NCBI GenBank assembly: GCA_035771175.1
Contig: CM069606.1
Coordinates: 30,650,816 to 30,714,815 of the forward strand
Length of the DNA: 64,000 nt
Origin: Paratinospora sagittata
Taxonomy: Eukaryota > Streptophyta > Magnoliopsida > Ranunculales > Menispermaceae
Direction: 5' to 3'
Part shown: one piece after another, positions 56,871 to 64,000 of the stretch
Layout of the letters: each line of letters starts with the position of its first letter
Numbering within the stretch: the first letter of the stretch is position 1
Notes under the pieces: model-generated
Told to the model about the DNA's origin: nothing
Databases searched by the model: none
What the model saw: only the letters and a program-made list of their open reading frames with translations
Position numbers and translations under genes: made by a program

Positions 56871-59129
56871 TGTTGGCCCAGTATAACCGTCGAAAAGGGG
56901 GGTGTGAATTGGACTTAGCGGATTTTCCCGTTACCTTTCGGTTGATTAAATAAATAGGATATAATGTGCAGTAGGTAACAACAGAAACAAAACAAATAAA
57001 GACAAGTGCGAGAAGTAAATATGAACACAGAGATTTATAGTGGTTCGACTCCCTTTGAGTCTATGTCCACTACCCAACCGCACCTGTCAAGATTTCCCAA
57101 TCCACTATTGGCTAATCACTTACGGGCGTATTAGAAGTTGTTTACCCCAACCAACAGCAGGGCCTGGTTAGAAAGCCACTACAATGCTAAACCTACACGA
57201 GGGCTTGGTTAGAAAGCCACAATCTAGCCTACACCAGGGCTTGGCTAGTAAGCCACAACTTGTAACCAACTTACGGGCGTGGTTACGTGCCGTACAAATA
57301 AGGTAATGTCCCGGTTGACTTAACCAAGTCAATAATACATCAAGATTACAATGATATATAAAAGTGAATAACAACACTCTTAACAATTTAAGCTTTCAGT
57401 CTTGAATGAGTCAACAATCACTATTCCTACCACTATGATTCTAAATGAAGTGCAATGTTGAAATAGTTTCTCAAAAATAAATGCAACCAATTCAAAGTAT
57501 ATTTATGCAAGATCAAGAATCGTATGCAAACATGTATTTCTAAATATTGATTCTAAGTATGATTAATGAAGCACAAGAAGAATCAATATGCAAGTTGTTG
57601 ATCAAAACTTATCAATTCAAAATAATCAATGTTCAAGCATGTGATCAATATACGCAAGTTATGATCAAAACAATCGATTCAAACAATATATGTATTAAGC
57701 ACAAGAATTGATGTTAATCAAACCACTTTCAAGATAATCTAAGATTAAAGCACAAGTATGGTTTCACACAATAGAGAAAAATGGTTTTGATAATATGTTA
57801 AAATCAAGCAATAAAAATCGTTTCTATTCAAAGCACAAACACTAGAATCGAAATGAAAAGTTACCCAACTTAGGTAAGATGATGATCATTGATTCTCCAA
57901 GATGTATGTGGTTGAGAGGTTTCTCTTCCAAGAATGATCAAGATCAACAAGTATGTGATGAAAAACACTTAAGAGCACCTTGATCAAACACTCATAGAAC
58001 TCCTTTCTAGTTTTTTAAAGATTTTGGAATGGTTAGGAGAATTATTCAAAAGATTGAATCAAAAAACTCAAATGTAGTGGACTTTTGTTTTGAATGAAGG
58101 ATTAAATGGCTCAAGAACTTTTTTAGAACAAGTATAAATGATTTAGAGAAAATCACACAAGTTCTCTTGATTTTGCAAAAGTTGTTCTTCAAATGAGCAA
58201 GTAGTGTATTTATAGATGAACACCAAACCGAGGCACAAAAACGCGTTCCTTAACACAGGAGCGCGATTCTGGTTTGAAATCTGAAAAGTTTCAAATATCC
58301 CTCCAATTAAGGAGTGCGTTCCTTACTTAAAAAGCGCGTTCCTCAACATGTTCGTTGGGCATAGGAATGGGTTTCTTCAACAAGAACCACTGACTATTAA
58401 AAATGTTCCTATTTTGCCCTTGGCAATAGGAGCACGTTCCTCCTTTAAGGAGCGCGTTCTTTTTCTCTGATCAGAAAAAATTTGAGTCTCGGGAAATGCT
58501 ACAAGAGCACGTTCCTCACTATAGGAGTGCGTTCCTTAACTAACAAGTGAAAGAGACTTGATTTTTTATCATTTTGGGTTTAGGACATTGTCAAAAACAT
58601 AGACTAAGATTTTAAAAACATTTTTGATAGGATTAAGGTATAATCGATTAAACCAATGATAAAAGCAATATGTACAAAACATGTGAAATGATAAAACCAT
58701 GCAAAGTTGACAAGATAAATGCATGTTAAACATTGAACATTATATGTATGATAAACAATTATGTCTAAGTGATTGCATAATTATCAAACTAAAATATTTG
58801 CATGCATGATTAATCATATAATAATGTATATACATGAGTGTATTAAACTATATGAGTGATTTTTTAAAAGATGCAAATCATGTGTGGTTGGAACATGTAA
58901 ATGTTACTTTACAGCATTAAGATTCTAAATAAGAAATAAAACCATGAAGCTCTTGAATCTTCGTACAGTTCAGTTCCTTCCTCATGCTTTGACAGTATAG
59001 TTGAATCCATCTGATTTAGCTAGTTAGCAGTGAAACAACTTCGTCAAAGAGATTAGTACCGAGATTATATTGTTTGTAAGTATCAAAACACTTAAGAGAA
59101 TACTAAGTAGAAATCCGCTTAGATTAACA
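56871..59129 (-). repeat. Z 3' LTR (2259 bp)
   Basis: It starts TGTTAATCTAAGCGG at 59129 after the run AAAAAAGGGCGAAAT and ends TATACTGGGCCAACA at 56871. GGAGCGCGTTCC-type palindromes lie at 58240-58545, GGCTTTCTAACCAAGCCCT-type repeats at 57130-57290 and TATAAA at the complement of 57034-57039. Confidence 0.87.
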
Positions 59130-61130
59130 ATTTCGCCCTTTTTTATGATGACAAACAATACAAACTTGAAAAACAAACAATCAAATAGTATTTATAGCAT
59201 GATTCTTACGCTATGAAAAACACACATACTATGACATGTTTTAAGACAAATCCGGATTTTTTATCAATATTCCAATAATTCTCCCCCTTTTGATATCATA
59301 AAAAAAAGGATCTAAAAATGTTCTAAATTCTCATGAAGAAATACCTAAGACATAGCAGCAAAACACAAGAGTTCCCCCTTTCTAAAGTAGATGGAGACTC
59401 TCCGTAAGTCTATGCATTCAATATTCAATAAGATTCATGATATATAATCAAGATGAAGCACACATGAATACATAGATGATGTCATATCGCAAGACACATC
59501 ATGAGAATCAAGAATTTGAAGCACATGGAGAATTGTAAATATAATAAGTATTGGAAGAATTCAGCTCAAAGACATACATGGGCTAGCTAGATAAGATCTA
59601 GAACAAAAGCATAGCATAGCTAATGAGATGTACATGTAGATGCATATAGAAGATAAAATCAATAAGAAGCATCTAGACATGTAAGAATGAGAATGATATT
59701 TGCCAAAATAAATTTGATTTACAAGGAGTTTCAGCATAAGCAAACTCATCGCAAGATGATAGGCATAAGTGTGATCAATTATACGCATGGCCTAAGATGA
59801 TATATGCTTTATCATTTGTATCAAACAAGCATAAGCATGGGCATATACCAAAAGTATAGAATAGCAAAGATTTCGAGATTAAAACATGGCCTAACTATTT
59901 GATTATAATTAGATGCAAAAGATGATTTGAGAAGCATAAGGCATCAATTAGAGATCAATGTTCAAAAACACTTAATGCATATAGAATTAGAAATTCAAAT
60001 GTTGCATCAATGTCACGTAAATGAAAGAACATACCAAAAACAATATACACATAGGCAAGGGCAATGTCTTTCTAATGAATTAGGTGTGTATAAAGATATG
60101 AATATAAGCATAGGGTAAGACATGGATTCAAAGTGATGCATTTGAAAGATATTAATTTCGTATTATTCATACTTGAATCATGTAGATGTAAATCATGCAC
60201 ATATAAGGATTATATAATAATTTCGGTACAAGCATGATACAATTCAAATAGGAGAGCATAGGCAACAAAAATATGTAATGAGATCATGGCCTAGCTCTAA
60301 ACATGAATTCTAGGCAATATGATAAAAATTCAAGTTTTCAAGAACAAGGGCAACATATTCACATACATATAGGCATTTTGAAGTTAAAATATGACGCACA
60401 AGCCTATAACATGATGAGTAAGTCAATATGATAGACGATATATGTATAATCATGAAAACAACACTCATATTGCAAGCATTAACTGATGATAAGTATGAAT
60501 GATATATGAGATTAAGCATGGCATACTTATCACACATTTGCCTAGGCATATGAATATTCTTCTATAAGCATTGGAATGCCTAAGACATGATCATGTTCAC
60601 TTAAGTAGTCATGTTAATTAGCTAGTTGTACACTTAGTGATTAAGTTTAAGCAAATAGATAACAACCTCACGAAGTACGTGTCATTAAAGATATATAATC
60701 ATAACTTGAGACACATACATCTTTAAAATGTATTTTCCTTAAAGTATTTTTGATGAAGTACAAAGGGAAAACATTTTAGAAGAAAATTCTTGATGATAAG
60801 TAATAAGATATATATAAAGATCAATGAGCACACTTATCAATAAATTCACCATGTTTTTCAAATAATCATTGAAGATCCAACACATGACACATGATTGAAT
60901 GACTTAGATATAAAATGTGAATAGCATAGTCATTCAAGTCCTTATCCATTCTAGTTGACTAAATCTATTAGTGTAATAGTCATTGAGGCTTATGGTCAAC
61001 TAGGTCTTCTTAGATTGAATTTGTCATAAAGGATACAAACTATTCAATAGCATGAGACAAATTCAACTATAATCTATGAAAATGACTAAAATTTCATAAA
61101 ATTAAATATTTAAATCAAGATAGTCATCCC
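59130..61130 (-). other. Z interior, AT-rich, multiple polypurine tracts
   Basis: CTCCCCCTTTT-type runs at about 59131, 59280 and 59372 (purine-rich on the - strand) sit in the first 250 bases before the LTR. The rest is AT-rich with recurring GCATGGCCTA and AGCATAGGCA-like words. No gene is supported; the short open frames are chance. Confidence 0.55.
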
Positions 61131-63434
61131 CGTTGGCCTAGTATAACCGTCCAAGAGGGGGTGAATTGAACTTTGCGGATATTCGTGTTACCTTTCGGTT
61201 GATTAAATAAACATAATATAATGCACAGTAGGTAACAACAGAAACAAAACAAATAAAGACAAGGGCAAGAAGTAAATATGAACACAAAGATTTAGAGTGG
61301 TTCGACTCCCCTTCAGTCTACGTCCACTACCCAACCAAAACGGTCAGGATTTTCCAATTCACTATTGGCCAATCACTTACGGGCGGATAAGAGGTCGTTT
61401 ACACTAAGCCTACACCAAGGCTTGGCTCAAGCCTATACAATGCTAACCTACACTAGGGCTTGGTTAGAAAGCCACAATCTAGCCTACACCAGGGCTTGGC
61501 TAGTAAGCCACAACTTGCAACCAACTTACGGGTGTGGTCACGTGTCGTACAAATAAGGTATAGTCCCGGTTGACTTAACCAAGTAAACAATACATCAAGA
61601 TTACAATAATATAGAGAAGTGATCAAAATCACTTTCAACAATGAAGCTTACAATCTTGAATGAATTAACATATACTATTCTAACCACTTATGATTTTAAA
61701 TAATGCAAAGTGTTGAAATAGATATTTTTCTCAAATGCACTCGATTCAAATATATGCAAAGTAAAATAGTGAATCGATTATGCACCATCAATCAATATAT
61801 TGATTCTAAAAAAATACAAGTTTAATGCACAAGAATCAATATACTACAATAATCAAGACTTGATGATTCTAAATGAATATATGTTTAAGAACACGAATCA
61901 TACAAATCAAGTATCGATAAACTTCGATTCGAAAAGGATATGATGTTAGCACATGAATCGAAACCGCACACAATCTATGAAACCACTAAACAATGTATTT
62001 TGTTATAAAAAACAAGATAGGGTTTCTCAAACTTAACTCAATACAAAATCACTTTAAAGATAATAATATAAGCACAAAAACTGATTTGCATATACCAAAA
62101 TCACAAGAATCAAGTTTAAAGTAATGTATACCCCAGGAGGTAAGATTGAAGCACAAGATTCTTCTTATGTGAAGTTGGTTGCTCGAAAACACGATCAAGA
62201 CTCAAAGATTGATGTTGAAACCATTAAAATCATCTTGAACACTTGCACAAGAGAAACTCCAAGGTTTCTCAAGGTTTAAAAAAGATGTGGAGAAATTTTT
62301 GGAATCTTGGATCAAATGATCAAATGTGTTGAAATTTTGCTTGAATGATGTTTGAAATAGGCTTAAGAACTTGTTTTTGGACGAGTATGAATACTGGAGA
62401 AAAATCGCACAAGTTCTCTCACGTTTTGCAAAAGTTGCTCTTCAAATAAGTAAGTGTGGTATTTATAGACAAACACCACAAAGAGGTACAGGAACGCGTT
62501 CCTCAAAGCAGGAGCTTGCTTCTGGTTTGAAATCTGAAAAGTTCTAGATTTTCCTCCATTGAAGGAGCGTGTTCCTCAATGTGTTCTTTGGGCATAGGAA
62601 TGGGTTCCTTCAATCAGAAACACTAACTCTTAAAAAATTTCCTATTTTTCCCTTGGCAACAGGAACGTGTTCCCTCTCCCTGATTAGAAAAATTATGAGT
62701 CTTGGGAAATGTCACAGGAGCGTGTTCCTCTTACAAGGAGCGCGTTCCTTAAACCCTAATAAAAAATTCTGATTTTCGGGGAAAAATGTACAGGAGCGAG
62801 GTGCTTCAACTAGGAACGCGTTCCTTCACTATGAAGTGGTAGAAACTTGATTTTTTATCAAAATAGGTTTAGGACACTGTCAAAAACATAGTTTAACATC
62901 TTAAAAACATTTTGACACATTGGAGATATAATAATCAAAGTTAAAAATGAATAATTTGATCGATTAAACCAACGATTAAAATAGTGACAACATTTTACGT
63001 ACAGCGGTAAAACCATGCAAAGTTGGTGAAAATAATGCATGTTGATTGCAGACAAATATATGCATGATGAGCAATTCTAATCATGTGATAGCATAATTAT
63101 TAGACTAATATGAATGCACGCATGATTAAACACATACAAAAGTATATGTATGATAATTATAAACTACATGCATAAATTTCGAAAAGATGCAGCTCATGTG
63201 TGGTTAGAACATGTCAATTTTAATTCTACAGCACTAAGATTCTGAAGATATACAACCATGAAGCACTTAAATCTTCAAGTGGTGTTGTTCCTTCCACACG
63301 CTTTGACTATGCTGTTGAATCCATTTGATATATCTAGTTTAACACTGAAACAACTACGTCAAAGAGATTAGATAACACATGTATGTTGTTTGTAATCATC
63401 AAAACAAAACTGGGTGAGTGTAGTTACATCAACA
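61131..63434 (-). mobile_element. Solo LTR of the Z family, TSD ATCCC
   Basis: On the - strand it starts TGTTGATGTAACTAC at 63434 and ends TATACTAGGCCAACG at 61131 (last base changed from A). A perfect 5-bp duplication ATCCC lies at 61126-61130 and 63435-63439. It has the palindrome array (62490-62825). TATA is changed to TCTAAA (complement near 61291-61296), as in 38711-40417. Confidence 0.88.
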
Positions 63435-64000
63435 ATCCCATATTAGTTTCCTTCAAGATGGAGTGAATAAATATAAATTAAGATATGTATCAATTTCACT
63501 CAATCACCTTAGAAGAATACCGATCATGATTAAATAAGCTTTCATGATAAGATCTAAGATAAGCACATCACTCATATATCAAAACTTATAATGAATCATG
63601 AAACTATATATGCAAGCTCAGAGTATCGAAGAATCAAACTTTTAGCATAGGAGCATGCATGAAGTGAAAACATAGGCATACTCATGACAAGAAGATAAAG
63701 ATGGTAAGTACAAGTCATGACATGACAAAGTAATTTGAACATGATTCCTAATATGATAGACAGATATAGATGTTCATTCAATCACAGAAGGAGACAAGGC
63801 ATTCATGATATCATATAAGCATGATGATACGAGATAAGATAAGTTTTACACACGTCAAAGCTTAATCATGAAAGCTAACATGTTCATTTTTCAAGTAAAT
63901 GACTATGATCAGTTTTGATTGAAGATGTAAGATCCTTTTAGTCATTTGTACTTGATTATCTTTAAAGGAATGAATATAATGAAGTATGAAATTAAGCATA
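63435..64000 (-). other. Z interior, continued
   Basis: AT-rich sequence of the same style as 59130-61130, with no coding support. It continues the Z interior once the solo LTR is removed and runs off the window. Confidence 0.45.

Larger units (their letters stand above)
56871..64000 (-). mobile_element. Z: Sirevirus-like non-coding LTR element, 3' part
   Basis: On the - strand: interior (64000-63435, then 61130-59130) followed by polypurine tracts and the 3' LTR 59129-56871. The interior contains a solo LTR of the same family at 61131-63434. The 5' LTR would lie beyond the window. No coding sequence is seen in about 2.6 kb of interior. It is inserted in copia sequence beside AAAAC (56866-56870). 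Confidence 0.7.

Noticed and set aside
59130..61130. Several 60-80-codon open frames on both strands
   Set aside because: AT-rich chance frames with no shared features; the region behaves as non-coding element interior.

Overview
The window is gene-poor plant nuclear DNA, probably from a eudicot. Almost all of it is nested LTR retrotransposon sequence: chromodomain-type Ty3/gypsy (Tekay/Del-like), Sirevirus-like Ty1/copia, another copia fragment, and one CACTA DNA transposon end. Supporting signs are primer-binding sites matching plant initiator-Met tRNA, TG..CA LTR ends, 5-bp target-site duplications (TSDs) and very AT-rich filler. I see no intact host gene, tRNA, rRNA or CRISPR. Every polyprotein here is broken by stops, frameshifts, deletions or insertions.

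Layout. 1-8615 holds the 3' part of a decayed + strand Ty3 element (G1); its 3' LTR contains an inverted solo LTR of the same family (3321-6098, TSD AGGAT). 8616-10362 is old non-coding repeat. From 10363 to 51152 lies a stack of insertions. A + strand Ty3 element (P2) has its 5' LTR split at 10537/45701 by a Sirevirus on the - strand (W, 10538-45700, TSD TTCTT). W carries a solo LTR in its 3' LTR (11603-13562), a Tat-like repeat (15175-16714), another solo LTR (V, 16715-37696) and an LTR fragment (38711-40417). V is split by a - strand Ty3 element (P1, 19026-37476). P1 is split inside its reverse transcriptase by a pol-less Sirevirus derivative (X, 24000-33035, TSD CTCCC). The chain P2 > W > V > P1 > X is five levels deep. 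P2 also has a solo LTR in its leader (47244-49014).

51153-56065 holds two complementary pieces of one LTR family, a copia RNase H fragment and a CACTA end (52165 on) carrying what looks like a captured 5' gene fragment. 56066-56870 is a copia protease/integrase fragment cut by a Sirevirus-like element (Z) that runs to the window end. Z has a non-coding interior that contains a solo LTR of its own family (61131-63434, TSD ATCCC).

How the parts work together. Gag, protease, reverse transcriptase/RNase H and integrase would serve the copy-and-paste cycle, but none is intact here. Element X has kept LTRs, tRNA primer site, polypurine tract, gag and a long env-like/plant-transposon-protein reading frame, and has no pol; it probably moved using enzymes supplied by relatives. 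The most striking unexplained structure is the set of short CG-rich palindromes or hairpins arrayed inside the LTRs of both copia and gypsy families, together with a TATA block shared by the Sirevirus-like LTRs.
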